DNA of 61,284 bases. Source: Kineosphaera limosa NBRC 100340 (lineage in GTDB: Bacteria > Actinomycetota > Actinomycetes > Actinomycetales > Dermatophilaceae). Both the position numbers and the translations under genes were made by a program. The notes below the pieces were generated by a model, which saw only the letters and a program-made list of their open reading frames with translations, did not search any database and was not told where the DNA came from. The stretch's first letter is position 1, and every line of letters begins with the position of its first letter. Below, one piece after another: positions 1-9,278 of this stretch. The DNA lies in assembly GCF_000298215.1 (NCBI RefSeq), contig NZ_BAHD01000010.1:1-61284 (forward strand), written 5' to 3'.

Positions 1-213
1 GTCTGGACGCGCGCTGACGGCACCCCAATCGGCAACCAACCACGCCGCAGCGCTGGCGATGAGGTCGACGGCGACAGCGGCGGTAACAACAACGACAGCA
101 GCAGCGGCGGCGGCGAACCGCCCGGCTCGGCGTTGTTGCCGGAACACCGAGCCCTGCCCAGCGAACAGCTCATCCTCACCACGCAGGCAACGGTGCCGGT
201 CGACGATCGCTGA
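1..213 (+). CDS. C-terminal part of an unidentified protein
   Basis: An open frame enters from the left edge and stops with TGA at 211-213, giving 70 residues. The middle is low-complexity (DGDSGGNNNDSSSGGGEPPG) and hydrophilic, followed by a short tail ending PVDDR. I do not recognise the family. In related genomes dprA or other housekeeping genes often precede xerC, but this tail does not show the winged-helix end expected of DprA. Composition and in-frame codon use are like the neighbours. The gene is on the same strand as xerC, 126 bp upstream of it. Confidence 0.5.
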   Translation, partial: VWTRADGTPIGNQPRRSAGDEVDGDSGGNNNDSSSGGGEPPGSALLPEHRALPSEQLILTTQATVPVDDR

Positions 214-339
214 AAGCCGTCCTCATGTCGACCCCCGCATGCCCCCGCAGGCCCTCGCCATGGCGGCGACGATTTCTGGCGACGCGCGCGACAACTGCGG
301 GTATTTGCCGGACGGCGTGGGGGATGTCAGCGTGATCTC

Positions 340-1506
340 GTGCCTACCCCGTCGATTGCGCAGGACGCGGCCGCGTCGCACCCGCGGGCCGAGCAGCTGC
401 TGGACGACTTCGGTCGACACCTGCGGCTGGAGCGTGGGCGCTCCGAGCACACCGTGCGGGCCTACCTGGCCGACGTGGACGCCGCGTTGCAGTTCGCGGC
501 GCAGCGAGGGCACCCCCCGGAAGCCGTCGACCTGGCCGACCTGCGGGCCTGGCTCGGGCACCTGGCTGCTGACGGGGCCGCGAGATCCAGCCTCGCGCGC
601 CGCGGTGCCGCAGCCCGCACGTTCTTCCGGTGGGCGCAAGACTCCAGGCGGCTGCCGTCCGACCCCGCCGCCCGCCTGGCCAGCCCCCGCGCCAACCGCA
701 CCCTGCCGACCGTGCTCAGCGCTCACGACGCCGCCCGGGTCATCGAGGCGACGGCCCGCTCGACGTCGGCGGGTTCAACGACGGCAGGCTCAAGCGAGGG
801 AGCCGCGGGTTCGGGGCCCACGTCGTCGCAGACGCCCTCGGTTCAAGAGGACCCGACGCAGGCAAAGTCGACGCAGGGGATGTCGGCGCAGGAGATCGCC
901 GTCGAGTCGCGAGACCGGGCGGTGCTGGAACTCCTGTACGGCTGCGCGCTGCGCGTCGGCGAGCTGGTCGCGCTGGACATCGACGACATCGACACCGCCC
1001 GCCGCGTTGTGCGGGTGCTCGGCAAGGGGAACAAAGAGCGCTCCGTGCCCTACGGCCTCCCAGCGCAGGTAGCTCTCGACGAGTGGCTGGTGCGCGGCCG
1101 CCCAGTCCTTGCCGCCGGCGCCTGCGCCACATCGACCGCGGGAGGAGACGCCGGGGCAAGCGGCACCCGGCCCAAGGCCGGCTCGGGTGGCACCCGGCCC
1201 AAGGCCGGCTCGGGTGGCCCGCGGGACATGGCGGCGCTCTTCCTCGGGGTCCGCGGCCGGCGCCTGGGGCAACGGCAGGTCCGCACGATCCTCTCCCAGC
1301 GCATCCAGGCGGCCCCGGGGGTTCCCGCCGTGGGGCCCCACGCGCTACGGCACTCCGCCGCAACCCACCTGCTCGACGGCGGCGCCGACCTGCGCTCGGT
1401 GCAGGAGTTGCTCGGCCACGCCAGCCTCGCTACGACCCAGCTCTACACTCACGTCTCCCTGCAGCGCTTGCGCTCCAGCTACGAACAGGCCCACCCGCGT
1501 GCGTGA
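340..1506 (+). CDS. xerC: tyrosine recombinase XerC
   Basis: Site-specific recombinase that resolves chromosome dimers at dif together with XerD. The SAM-like core-binding domain covers about residues 15-105 and the catalytic domain about 120-388. The full catalytic set is visible: R205, K229, H334, R337, H360 and nucleophile Y369. The GTG at 340 is the first start of the frame; no clear RBS is seen. At 388 aa it is longer than the usual ~300, because of two Ser/Thr/Gly-rich insertions (about residues 140-188 and 260-296). The second contains an exact 27-bp tandem duplication. The position just upstream of the rpsB region is the normal actinobacterial place for xerC. A XerD assignment is possible but less likely from context. 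Confidence 0.9.
   Translation: MPTPSIAQDAAASHPRAEQLLDDFGRHLRLERGRSEHTVRAYLADVDAALQFAAQRGHPPEAVDLADLRAWLGHLAADGAARSSLARRGAAARTFFRWAQDSRRLPSDPAARLASPRANRTLPTVLSAHDAARVIEATARSTSAGSTTAGSSEGAAGSGPTSSQTPSVQEDPTQAKSTQGMSAQEIAVESRDRAVLELLYGCALRVGELVALDIDDIDTARRVVRVLGKGNKERSVPYGLPAQVALDEWLVRGRPVLAAGACATSTAGGDAGASGTRPKAGSGGTRPKAGSGGPRDMAALFLGVRGRRLGQRQVRTILSQRIQAAPGVPAVGPHALRHSAATHLLDGGADLRSVQELLGHASLATTQLYTHVSLQRLRSSYEQAHPRA
1162..1215 (+). repeat. 27-bp tandem duplication inside xerC
   Basis: Two identical 27-bp units (1162-1188 and 1189-1215) encode the nonapeptide GTRPKAGSG twice. They fall in an inserted linker of the recombinase catalytic domain. The length is a multiple of three, so frame is kept. 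Confidence 0.95.
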
Positions 1507-2470
1507 TGACCCCAGCTCCGGCCCGCGCTCTGCTGGGCGTGACCCGCATCAGGAGGCCGACGCGGCCGGCCCGGAGCACGAACGCTCACCTGCGCTGACG
1601 CCCGCGCGGCGCCGGATGCTGCAGCGGCGCCGGCGCGCCCTCACCGTGCTCGGTGCCGGAACGCTCTGCGCCTTCGTCGTGTCCCTTGCCGTCGGGCACC
1701 TGGGCGCCGGCGGCAGCCAGGCCCCCACGACCGACGCGCCACCTCCAGTCGCCACCCAGACGACGGCCTGGGACGGGTCGACCCGCGCCGACCCGGATCC
1801 CAGCGCCGGCGAGAGCACGACCCCACCGGGGAGCCCCGAGGGCACGACCTCCGCGGCGGCCCACGGACCTCCGGCGCCCGGCGACACGCCCGAGCCGCAG
1901 CTGCCGGCGACGCTGCCAGACTCCGGCACCGGCACCACGCAGGTACTCGCGGTCCCCGGTCCGGACTCGACCCGCTCGGGCCGCACGATCCGGTACTCCG
2001 TGGAGGCCGAAGGGGGCCTGGACGTGCCCGTGGACCACTTCGCCGCGCACGTGCACCGGGTGCTCACCGACCCGCGGGGGTGGGAGGCCGTCGACGGCGT
2101 GCACTTCGTCAACGTCAGCCCGCAGCAGCGCGCTCAGGGGGCAAGCGCCGACGTGCGGATCATCCTGGGCAGCCCCGCCTACGTCGACCGCAACTGTCTG
2201 CCGCTGCGCACGATGGGTCAGCTGTCGTGCCACGCCGGCGGCCGCGTGCTGTTGAACCTCGAACGCTGGGCCCACGGAGCGGGCACCTACGGCGACGACG
2301 TCGCCGGATACCGCGAGTACCTCGTCAACCACGAGGTCGGCCACGCCCTCGGTCATTCCCACCGTTCGTGCCCGGGCCCCGGTCGGCCCGCGCCCGTCAT
2401 GGTGCAGCAGACCAAGAGCCTCTACGGCTGCACCCCCTGGGGCTGGCCCACCCCGCCGTCGTCGCGCTGA
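1499..2470 (+). CDS. DUF3152-type membrane-anchored metallopeptidase-like protein
   Basis: Predicted 323-aa protein with a basic cytoplasmic N-terminus, one membrane segment at about residues 47-66, a Pro/Thr/Ser-rich extracytoplasmic linker (about 70-150) and a C-terminal domain carrying HEVGHALGH (about 278-286) followed by a conserved Cys. This HExxHxxGH zinc-site pattern and its surroundings match DUF3152 proteins, which are actinobacterial and of unknown substrate. The start is uncertain: GTG 1499 overlaps the xerC stop by 8 bp, and ATG 1616 would give 284 aa with the membrane segment intact. Neither has a good RBS, so the overlap suggests translational coupling to xerC. The enzyme activity is inferred from the motif only. 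Confidence 0.75.
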   Translation: MRDDPSSGPRSAGRDPHQEADAAGPEHERSPALTPARRRMLQRRRRALTVLGAGTLCAFVVSLAVGHLGAGGSQAPTTDAPPPVATQTTAWDGSTRADPDPSAGESTTPPGSPEGTTSAAAHGPPAPGDTPEPQLPATLPDSGTGTTQVLAVPGPDSTRSGRTIRYSVEAEGGLDVPVDHFAAHVHRVLTDPRGWEAVDGVHFVNVSPQQRAQGASADVRIILGSPAYVDRNCLPLRTMGQLSCHAGGRVLLNLERWAHGAGTYGDDVAGYREYLVNHEVGHALGHSHRSCPGPGRPAPVMVQQTKSLYGCTPWGWPTPPSSR

Positions 2471-2476
2471 CACGCC

Positions 2477-3034
2477 TCATCGGACCGGCAGTAGAACGGG
2501 GCTCAGCTCCTTGAGCAGGCTCAGCGGGTCGACGTATTGGGCGCCTTTGCGCGCTCCCCAGTGCAGGCACGCCTGTGGCGGGCAGTGGCCTCCGGGCGCC
2601 AGGCGCCCGATCGCGGCCCCGCGGCCCACCGGCTGGCCCTTCTTGACGCTGGTGATGACCGGCTCGTAGGTGGTGCGCAGGCCGTTGGGGTGCTGGATGG
2701 AGACCACCGGCTTGCCGGCGACCAGTCCGGCGTGCAACACGATGCCGTTTCCCGCGGCCAGCACACTGGCGCCGACGTGCGACTTCAGGTCGACCCCGCG
2801 GTGCCCCGCCAGCCACTTCTCCTTGGGCGGATCGAACGCCCGCCCGATCTCTGGGCTGCCGCGCAGCGGGGCCTGCCATCCCGGGCGCGGCACCGCCTTG
2901 GCCACGTCGCGCACGACCAGCGCCGTGCGGGCTGCGGTGGCGGCCGCTCCAGCTCCGGCGACGCCGGCCCCCACGGGCATGAGCCCGAAGGCGGAGAGGA
3001 CGACGGGGATGAGGGGGACGATCGGCAGCGGCAT
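2477..3034 (-). CDS. M23 (LytM-type) peptidase domain protein
   Basis: A 185-aa protein with a hydrophobic N-terminus (about residues 4-40) that may act as signal or anchor, then a Peptidase_M23 fold. Zinc-ligand candidates are H78 and D82 in HRGVDL, and H158 in the LHWGAR segment; H115 lies in HPNGLRTTYEP. Members of this family cut or remodel peptidoglycan or regulate other hydrolases. The ATG at 3034 is preceded by GGTAGG on the coding strand at good spacing. A gene of this type next to xerC/rpsB on the opposite strand is common in actinobacteria. It converges with the DUF3152 gene, with only 6 bp between the two stop codons and no obvious terminator. Confidence 0.85.
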   Translation of the reverse strand: MPLPIVPLIPVVLSAFGLMPVGAGVAGAGAAATAARTALVVRDVAKAVPRPGWQAPLRGSPEIGRAFDPPKEKWLAGHRGVDLKSHVGASVLAAGNGIVLHAGLVAGKPVVSIQHPNGLRTTYEPVITSVKKGQPVGRGAAIGRLAPGGHCPPQACLHWGARKGAQYVDPLSLLKELSPVLLPVR

Positions 3035-3366
3035 GGCACCTACCGTGGCGCGCCGATGCCCCCACGCGCCGACTCTGAGTGCCGCACCTGTGGATAGACC
3101 CCGCCCGGTCGGCACCCCTGTGGACGGCGGATTGAGCAGATTTCCCGGCTCGCCGGCGGCGGGCCACTCGGCTGGGTCGCGCAGTGCGCACCAAGTACTG
3201 GACAACGGCAACTAGCGCTGGACAACGGCGACCGGGACTGGGCAACCACTCGAGCGGTTGCCCAGTCGGTTGCCGATGGCTCAGTCGGACCGGGGGTTGT
3301 CCAGTCGCGAGCGCACCAGGAGTAGGTGCAGCTCAACCGGCGAGCTGGCTCAGCCGGTCAGCTGGC
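3035..3366. other. 332-bp gene-free region with repeat array
   Basis: It lies between the 3' end of the aminotransferase gene and the start of the M23 gene, both minus strand. It contains an imperfect palindromic array of ~20-bp units (3197-3306), a 17-bp tandem repeat touching the aminotransferase stop (3343-3391), and one near-consensus DnaA box (3089-3097). I find no small coding frame with a credible RBS. Confidence 0.7.
3197..3306. repeat. palindromic array of ~20-bp units, core CTGGACAAC
   Basis: Three direct units (3197-3208, 3217-3228, 3236-3247) recur every 20 bp. They are followed by inverted copies at 3256-3267 and 3295-3306, with a degenerate one near 3275. The centre is a perfect 12-bp stem, GACTGGGCAACC pairing with its complement across an 8-nt loop (3236-3267). 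No T-run follows on either strand, so a simple terminator does not explain it. Confidence 0.85.
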
Positions 3367-3391
3367 TCAGCCGGTCAGCTGGCTCAGCCGC
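3343..3391. repeat. 17-bp tandem repeat at aminotransferase stop codon
   Basis: The unit AGCTGGCTCAGCCGGTC is present at 3343-3359 and 3360-3376, with a third, partial copy at 3377-3391. The repeat runs through the stop codon (3367-3369) of the minus-strand aminotransferase gene, so the last residues SQLTG are part of the repeat and the copies continue in the 3' flank. Confidence 0.9.
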
Positions 3392-4587
3392 CGCGCGCCC
3401 TCCTGAACGACGGGCAGCCGCTTGCAGAAGGCGAACCGCACGAGCCCGGCCGCGGACTCCTTGTCGTCGCAGAACACGCTGACCGGCACGCCGACCACCC
3501 CGACCCGCGCGGGCAGATCCAGGCAGAACTGCATCGCGTCCTCGCCGCCGACCGAGCGCACGTCGGCGATGACGAAGTAGGTGCCATCCGGGTTGGTGGC
3601 GGGGATGCCGGCCTGTGCCAGCCCGGCGAGCAGCGCGTCGCGCGCCTGGGCGAGCCCCGCCGCGTAGTCGTCGAAGACCGTGTCGGGCAGCGCCAACCCG
3701 GCGGCGACGGCGGGCTGGAAGGGTGCGCCGCCGGCGAAAGTGAGGAACTGCTTGACGGTCCGCGCCGCGGCCACCAGCTCCGCCGGCCCGGTGATCCAGC
3801 CGATCTTCCAGCCAGTCGTCGCGAACGTCTTGCCCGCCGAGCCGATCGTCAGGGTCCGTTGCGCCATCCCCGGCAGGGTCGCCATCGGGATGTGCCGCGC
3901 CGGGGCGAACACCAGGTGCTCGTAGACCTCGTCGGCGACGACGATCGCGTCGTACTCCACCGCGAGCCGCGCGATGACCTCCAGCTCATCGGCGGTGAAC
4001 ACCTTGCCGGTCGGATTGTGCGGGGTGTTGAGCAGCACGAGCCGCGTCCGCTCGCTGAAGGCCGCGCGCAACGACTCCTCGTCGAGGGCGAAGTCGGAAA
4101 ATCGCAGCACGCTGGTGCGCCGCGTCGCCCCCGCCAGCGCGATGACGGCCGCATAGGAGTCGTAGTACGGCTCGAAGGTCACGACTTCGTCGCCCGGTTC
4201 GCACAGTGCGAGCACGCTGGCGGCGATGGCCTCGGTCGCGCCCATCGTCACGAGCACATCGGTGTCGGCGTTCAGCGAAAGCCCGTACCGCCGCTCCTGG
4301 TGCCGCACGATCGCGTGCCGCAGGTCGACGACACCGGGCAGCGGCGGGTACTGGTTGTCGCCGGCGCGAATCGCCGCGACCGCCGCGTCCAGCACCTCCT
4401 GCGGGCCGTCCTCATCCGGAAATCCCTGCCCGAGGTTGATCGCCCCCGTCTGGTTCGCCAACGCCGACATCCGCGTGAAGATCGTCGTGCCGAACGAGCG
4501 CATCCGCTCCACCAACGGCTGCTGCGCGCGGTCCGCTCCGGAGGGGGAGGCAGTGGCTGCGGACAGGGTGGTGGTCTCGTCGCTCAT
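3367..4587 (-). CDS. class I/II PLP aminotransferase, DapC-like
   Basis: Fold-type I aminotransferase of 406 aa. The segment INLGQGFPDEDGP and the following NQYPPLPG resemble mycobacterial N-succinyldiaminopimelate aminotransferase (DapC), which makes the lysine/peptidoglycan precursor. YbdL-type methionine or kynurenine aminotransferases share the motifs and cannot be excluded. Visible PLP-site features are NTPHNPTGK (substrate Asn), VADEVYEHL (Asp), and SAGKTF with Schiff-base K253. The ATG at 4587 begins MSDETTT; an upstream in-frame extension to 4698 lacks family similarity. The gene is divergent from rpsB across a 290-bp region. Its last codons belong to a tandem repeat. Confidence 0.85.
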   Translation of the reverse strand: MSDETTTLSAATASPSGADRAQQPLVERMRSFGTTIFTRMSALANQTGAINLGQGFPDEDGPQEVLDAAVAAIRAGDNQYPPLPGVVDLRHAIVRHQERRYGLSLNADTDVLVTMGATEAIAASVLALCEPGDEVVTFEPYYDSYAAVIALAGATRRTSVLRFSDFALDEESLRAAFSERTRLVLLNTPHNPTGKVFTADELEVIARLAVEYDAIVVADEVYEHLVFAPARHIPMATLPGMAQRTLTIGSAGKTFATTGWKIGWITGPAELVAAARTVKQFLTFAGGAPFQPAVAAGLALPDTVFDDYAAGLAQARDALLAGLAQAGIPATNPDGTYFVIADVRSVGGEDAMQFCLDLPARVGVVGVPVSVFCDDKESAAGLVRFAFCKRLPVVQEGARRLSQLTG

Positions 4588-4626
4588 GTCCGCCAGGTTA
4601 GGGGTGTGCCCAGCTCGCCGCGGCGA

Positions 4627-4657
4627 TTGGCTCCGGAGGCCCGCGGACGGGTACTCT
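4627..4657 (+). promoter_or_regulatory. possible rpsB promoter
   Basis: TTGGCT (4627-4632) and TACTCT (4652-4657) are separated by 19 bp, a little long for a sigma-70-type promoter. Transcription would start about 210 nt before rpsB, leaving a long leader typical of ribosomal-protein genes. I recognise no defined leader RNA in it. Confidence 0.3.
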
Positions 4658-4877
4658 GAGCACACCTGTGGTCTGTCATGCCTGGAGGGCAGCGGCACCG
4701 CAGGAATTCGCGCGTCTCATCCGGCGCCGCGAGGCCGGGTTCGCCCGCCCTCGCCCCGCTGGGACCACCCGCCAACAGTCCGGCTCGCGCCGGTGGTGTG
4801 CGGTCGAGGCGCCAGGGGCCACACGGCAATCCCGCCGCCGTGGCCGACAACTGGACCAACGAGAAGGAGACCTCGGC

Positions 4878-5903
4878 ATGGCCGTCGTCACCATGCGCCA
4901 GCTCCTCGAGAGCGGCGTCCACTTCGGGCACCAGACCCGTCGCTGGAACCCCAAGATGAAGCGCTTCATCATGACCGAGCGCAACGGCATCTACATCATC
5001 GACCTGCAGCAGTCGCTGACCTACATCAACGACGCCTTCGACTTCGTCAAGCAGACCGTGGCCCACGGCGGCACGATCCTGTTCGTCGGCACGAAGAAGC
5101 AGGCCCAGGAGCCGATCGCCGAGCAGGCGACGCGCGTCGGGATGCCGTACGTCAACCACCGTTGGCTCGGTGGCATGCTCACGAACTTCAACACGGTGCA
5201 CAAGCGCCTGGAGCGCCTCAAGGAGCTCGAGGAGATCGACTTCGACGACGTGGCCGGCAGCGGCCGCACGAAGAAGGAGCTGCTCGTCCTGCGTCGCGAG
5301 AAGGAGAAGCTGGAGCGCACGCTCGGCGGCATCCGCGACATGGCCAAGGTGCCCTCGGCCGTGTGGATCGTCGACACCAAGAAGGAGCACCTGGCCGTTA
5401 CCGAGGCCCGCAAGCTCAACCTGCCGGTCATCGCGATCCTCGACACCAACTGCGACCCCGACGAGGTCGACTACAAGATCCCCGGCAACGACGACGCGAT
5501 CCGCTCCGTCACGCTGCTCACCCGCGTCGTGGCCGACGCGGTCGCCGATGGCCTGCTGACCCGCAGCCAGAACGCTGGTGGCGGCCAGAACGCCGTCGAC
5601 GGTGGCGCCCAGGCCGAGCCGCTGGCCGAGTGGGAGCGCGAGCTGCTGGCGGGCGAGCAGGCCGCCGGTGAGCAGGCTGCCGCCGCGACCGACGTCGAGA
5701 CCGGCCCGACCTCCGTGGCGCAGGCCGCGGAGGAGACCGCCGCCGCCGACGTCGTCGACCCGGCCGAGCAGGTCGCACTGGCCGAGGCCACCGCCGAGCA
5801 GGCCGCGGAGGTCGCCGCTGTCGACCCGGCCGCGGTCGAAGAGGTCGTCGCCGAAGAGGTCGTCGTCGAGGAGACCGCTGACGCGCAGGCCGAGCAGGCC
5901 TGA
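4878..5903 (+). CDS. rpsB: 30S ribosomal protein S2
   Basis: S2 of the small ribosomal subunit, 341 aa. The N-terminus [20 protein letters not shown] and internal KNLx[13 protein letters not shown]-type motifs are diagnostic. AAGGAGA (about 4864-4870) stands 7-8 bp before the ATG. The conserved S2 fold ends near residue 230. The remainder is an unusually long Ala/Glu/Val-rich acidic tail of about 110 residues. Long C-terminal extensions of S2 occur in actinobacteria, but this one is at the upper end. The gene forms the usual rpsB-tsf pair, with tsf 45 bp downstream. Confidence 0.98.
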   Translation: MAVVTMRQLLESGVHFGHQTRRWNPKMKRFIMTERNGIYIIDLQQSLTYINDAFDFVKQTVAHGGTILFVGTKKQAQEPIAEQATRVGMPYVNHRWLGGMLTNFNTVHKRLERLKELEEIDFDDVAGSGRTKKELLVLRREKEKLERTLGGIRDMAKVPSAVWIVDTKKEHLAVTEARKLNLPVIAILDTNCDPDEVDYKIPGNDDAIRSVTLLTRVVADAVADGLLTRSQNAGGGQNAVDGGAQAEPLAEWERELLAGEQAAGEQAAAATDVETGPTSVAQAAEETAAADVVDPAEQVALAEATAEQAAEVAAVDPAAVEEVVAEEVVVEETADAQAEQA

Positions 5904-5948
5904 GCCGTTCCGTAACCATCCATTCCGCCAAAGGAGCGAGAAACACAG

Positions 5949-6776
5949 ATGGCGAACTACACCGCTGCAGACATCAAGGCGCTGCGTGAGCAGACCGGTG
6001 CCGGCATGCTCGACGTCAAGAAGGCTCTTGACGAGGCCGACGGTGACACCGCGAAGGCCACCGAGATCCTGCGGGTCAAGGGCCTCAAGGGCGTGACCAA
6101 GCGTGAGGGTCGCTCGGCCAGCAACGGCCTGGTGGCCGCGCACGTCGACGGTGGCGTCGGCACGCTCGTCGAGGTCAACTGCGAGACCGACTTCGTCGCC
6201 AAGGGTGAGAAGTTCATCGCGTTGGCCGACAAGGTGCTCGACCAGGCCGTCAAGGTCGGCGCAGCCGACGCGCAGGCGCTGCTGGACTCCGACCTGGACG
6301 GCAAGTCCGTGCAGGCCGTGCTCGATGAGGCCAACGCCACGATCGGCGAGAAGATCGAGGTGCGTCGCGTCGCCCGCGTCGAGGGCGACAACGTCGTGTC
6401 CTACCTGCACAAGACGAGCCCCGATCTGCCCGCGCAGGTCGGCGTGGTCTTCGCCTACTCCGGTGGTGACGAGCAGATCGGCCGCGACATCGCGATGCAC
6501 ATCGCCGCGTTCAGCCCCACCGTGCTGACCCGCGACGAGGTCGACGAGGCGACGGTCGAGAACGAGCGTCGCATCGCCGAGGAGACCGCCAAGGAGGAGG
6601 GCAAGCCCGAGGCCGCCCTCCCGCGCATCGTCGAGGGCCGCGTCAACGGCTACTTCGCCGAGAACGTGCTGCTGGAGCAGAAGTACGCCAAGGACCAGAA
6701 GAAGCAGGTCCAGGCCGTGCTCAAGGAGGCCGGCGCCGAAGGTACGTCCTTCGCCCGCTTCCGCGTGGGTGCCTGA
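5949..6776 (+). CDS. tsf: elongation factor Ts
   Basis: EF-Ts, the nucleotide exchange factor that releases GDP from EF-Tu. At 275 aa it has standard actinobacterial length. The N-terminal UBA-like domain (AADIKALREQTGAGMLD, about residues 4-20) and the TDF motif in VNCETDFVAKG are clear. AAAGGAGCGAG upstream provides an RBS. It is co-transcribed with rpsB and followed by a strong hairpin at 6798-6835. Confidence 0.98.
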   Translation: MANYTAADIKALREQTGAGMLDVKKALDEADGDTAKATEILRVKGLKGVTKREGRSASNGLVAAHVDGGVGTLVEVNCETDFVAKGEKFIALADKVLDQAVKVGAADAQALLDSDLDGKSVQAVLDEANATIGEKIEVRRVARVEGDNVVSYLHKTSPDLPAQVGVVFAYSGGDEQIGRDIAMHIAAFSPTVLTRDEVDEATVENERRIAEETAKEEGKPEAALPRIVEGRVNGYFAENVLLEQKYAKDQKKQVQAVLKEAGAEGTSFARFRVGA

Positions 6777-6797
6777 GCAGCCACACGCACCGTATCC

Positions 6798-6835
6798 GCA
6801 GGGCCCGTTCCTCCACCCGGAGGGGCGGGCCCTGC
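6798..6835 (+). terminator. hairpin terminator after tsf
   Basis: GCAGGGCCCG (6798-6807) pairs perfectly with 6826-6835, with an inner CCTCC/GGAGG stem (6810-6814/6819-6823). There is no U-run, as is usual for high-GC actinobacteria. It separates the rpsB-tsf unit from pyrH. Confidence 0.7.
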
Positions 6836-6986
6836 GGCGTGTGTCATGCCGTACCTGCGCCGCCTCCGCCGTTCACCGACCGGTCGCCGCCTGGTGCCCA
6901 CCCGCCGCGTGGGTCGTGTGAGAATCACGTGCAGTGTCCGCATCCGCGCGCCCGATTCGAGGGCGCCGACGAAGGGAATCCCACCG

Positions 6987-7712
6987 GTGTCCTCCGAGAA
7001 CCGTGCCTATCAGCGCGTCCTGCTCAAGCTCTCCGGCGAGGCGTTCGGCGGTGGGCGGATCGGGGTCGACCCGACGGTCGTCAAGGGCATCGCGCACCAG
7101 ATCGCGGTGGCCGTCCGCGAGGGTGTTCAGGTGGCGATCGTTGTCGGCGGCGGCAACTTCTTCCGCGGAGCGGAGTTGCAGCAGCAGGGCATGGACCGCT
7201 CCCGGGCCGACTACATGGGCATGCTCGGCACGGTGATGAACTGCCTGGCGCTCTCCGACTTCCTGGAGAAGGAGGGGTGCGAGACCCGGGTGCAGACCGC
7301 CATCACCATGGGTCAGGTCGCCGAGCCCTACATCCCGCGCCGCGCCATCCGGCACCTGGAGAAGGGTCGGATCGTGCTCTTCGGCGCCGGCGCCGGCATG
7401 CCGTACTTCAGCACCGACACCGTCTCGGCCCAGCGCGCTCTGGAGATCCACTGCGACGCCGTGTTCATGAGCAAGAACGGCGTCGACGGCGTGTACGACT
7501 CCGACCCGCGCACCAACCCGGAGGCCAAGAAGTTCGACCGGGTCAGCTACTCCCAGGCCCTCGTCGACGGGCTCAAGGTCGTCGACGCCGCCGCGTTCAG
7601 CCTGTGCATGGAGAACGAGCTGCCGATGGTCGTCTTCGGCATTCAGGGCGAAGACACCATCACCCGGGCGCTGCGGGGCGAGCCGATCGGCACCGAGGTC
7701 TACGCACAGTGA
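6987..7712 (+). CDS. pyrH: UMP kinase
   Basis: Phosphorylates UMP to UDP in pyrimidine synthesis; 241 aa, amino-acid-kinase fold, hexameric in the family. Visible motifs are [11 protein letters not shown] near the N-terminus (phosphate-binding lysine), [11 protein letters not shown], and [22 protein letters not shown] 6987 is chosen because GAAGGGA (6971-6977) lies 9 bp upstream; the in-frame ATG at 6846 would add about 47 non-conserved residues. The pyrH-frr-cdsA order is conserved. The 97-bp gap to frr has no terminator, so the genes are probably co-transcribed. Confidence 0.96.
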   Translation: MSSENRAYQRVLLKLSGEAFGGGRIGVDPTVVKGIAHQIAVAVREGVQVAIVVGGGNFFRGAELQQQGMDRSRADYMGMLGTVMNCLALSDFLEKEGCETRVQTAITMGQVAEPYIPRRAIRHLEKGRIVLFGAGAGMPYFSTDTVSAQRALEIHCDAVFMSKNGVDGVYDSDPRTNPEAKKFDRVSYSQALVDGLKVVDAAAFSLCMENELPMVVFGIQGEDTITRALRGEPIGTEVYAQ

Positions 7713-7808
7713 CCTCGGTTCCGGCGGGGCGCAGGCGGCTGATAGCGATCTGAGAGGATGACCGCGTAGCCCACCGGGGGCGGCGCGGATGTGACGAAGG
7801 AGCAGCGG

Positions 7809-8366
7809 ATGCTGGACGAGACGATGTTCGAGGCCGAAGAGAAGATGGAGAAGGCCGTCGAAGTCGCCAAGGAGGACTTCGCCGGGATCCGCACCGGGCG
7901 CGCCACGCCGGGCATGTTCAACAAGCTGATGGTCGACTACTACGGCGCACCGACCCCCCTGCAGCAGCTCGCGTCCTTCCAGACTCCCGAGGCCCGCACG
8001 GTCCTCATCACGCCGTACGACAAGCAGTCGATGTCGGCGATCGAGAAGGCCCTGCGCGACTCCGACCTGGGCGTCAACCCCGGCAACGACGGCAACACCA
8101 TCCGCTGCGTCCTGCCCGCCCTGACCCAGGAGCGGCGCAAGGAGTACATCAAGATGGCGCACCGCAAGGGTGAGGACGCCAAGATCTCCATCCGCAACAT
8201 CCGCCGGCACGCCAAGGACTCCATCGACAAGCTCGTCAAGGACGGCGACGTCGGCGAAGACGAGGGCACCCGCACCGAGAAGGAGCTGGAGACCCTCACC
8301 AAGAAGCACGTCGACCTCATCGACACCCTGCTCAAGGGCAAGGAAACCGAGCTCACCGAGGTGTGA
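7809..8366 (+). CDS. frr: ribosome recycling factor
   Basis: RRF, which with EF-G splits post-termination ribosomes. The ATG at 7809 gives exactly 185 aa, the usual family length, and AAGGAG (7797-7802) is 6 bp upstream. The earlier GTG at 7791 would add six residues and hide the RBS. RTGRATPGMF, PYDKQSM and the C-terminal helical segment with IRRHAKDSIDKL are characteristic. The stop overlaps the cdsA GTG start by 4 bp (GTGA). Confidence 0.97.
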   Translation: MLDETMFEAEEKMEKAVEVAKEDFAGIRTGRATPGMFNKLMVDYYGAPTPLQQLASFQTPEARTVLITPYDKQSMSAIEKALRDSDLGVNPGNDGNTIRCVLPALTQERRKEYIKMAHRKGEDAKISIRNIRRHAKDSIDKLVKDGDVGEDEGTRTEKELETLTKKHVDLIDTLLKGKETELTEV

Positions 8367-9238
8367 GTGGGTCTGAGGTGACATCCGCGGCCACTCCCTC
8401 CGGCCCGCCGGCCGCCGGGAAGTCGACGGGCCGCGCCGGGCGCAACCTGCCGATGGCCATCGCCGTCGCCCTCCTTCTGGGCGGCCTGGCCCTGGCGGCA
8501 CTGACCCTGGTCAGTTGGGGTTGGCTGCTGCTCGCGACCCCCGCCATCCTGCTCGCCGTCTGGGAGCTCAACGAGGGCATGCAGGCCGGCCGCATCCACA
8601 TCCCCCTGGTCCCGGTCTGGCTGGGCGCGATGGCGATGCTTCCCGCCGCCTACCTGGGCGGCCCGGCGGCCCTCATGGTCGCCTTCGGCCTGACGATCCT
8701 GGCGGTGGTCTGCTGGCGGGTGGCGAGCGGCCTCGACGGCGCCGCCCGCGACATCGGCGGCGGCGCCTTCATCGTGGCCTACGCGCCCTTTCTCGCCGCG
8801 TTCTCGGCCCTCATGCTCGCCGCGCCCGACGGCAACCGGCGCGTCATCGTCTTCATCCTTGTGACGATCGCCTCCGACATCGGCGGGTACGCCGCCGGGG
8901 TGCTCGCCGGCAAGCACCCCATGGCGCCCTCGGTGAGCCCGAAGAAGTCGTGGGAGGGGTTCGCCGGTTCGGCGGCCGCGTGCGTCGTCGTCGGGGCGAT
9001 CGCCGTCCCGACGCTGCTCTCCGGAGCGTGGTGGGCCGGGGCGCTCATCGGGCTCGTGGCCGTCGCCATGGCCACGCTGGGCGACCTCGTGGAGTCGATG
9101 CTCAAGCGCGACCTGGGCATCAAGGACCTCGGGCGTATCCTGCCCGGCCACGGCGGCATCATGGACCGCATCGACTCCCTGCTGCTGTGCGCCCCCGGAG
9201 TCTGGTGGATGATGCTGCTGCTCGTTCCGGTTGCCTAG
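8363..9238 (+). CDS. cdsA: phosphatidate cytidylyltransferase
   Basis: CDP-diacylglycerol synthase: CTP + phosphatidate to CDP-DAG + PPi, at the head of phospholipid synthesis. It has 291 aa with a short polar N-terminus and about eight membrane segments. Family signatures are SPKKSWEGF (192-200), [11 protein letters not shown] (240-250) and [20 protein letters not shown] (253-272), which hold the metal-binding acidic residues. It starts at GTG 8363 overlapping frr, which indicates translational coupling. Confidence 0.95.
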   Translation: MSGSEVTSAATPSGPPAAGKSTGRAGRNLPMAIAVALLLGGLALAALTLVSWGWLLLATPAILLAVWELNEGMQAGRIHIPLVPVWLGAMAMLPAAYLGGPAALMVAFGLTILAVVCWRVASGLDGAARDIGGGAFIVAYAPFLAAFSALMLAAPDGNRRVIVFILVTIASDIGGYAAGVLAGKHPMAPSVSPKKSWEGFAGSAAACVVVGAIAVPTLLSGAWWAGALIGLVAVAMATLGDLVESMLKRDLGIKDLGRILPGHGGIMDRIDSLLLCAPGVWWMMLLLVPVA

Positions 9239-9278
9239 CGGGCGCACCCGACCAGTGGCCTGCGAGACTGGACCGATC

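Noticed and set aside
3197-3306. CRISPR or c-di-AMP riboswitch upstream of the M23 gene
   Set aside because: The units are inverted as well as direct, with no unique spacers. The conserved ydaO core sequences are not present.
4584-6500. 638-codon minus-strand frame opposite rpsB-tsf
   Set aside because: Shadow of two certain ribosomal-factor genes.
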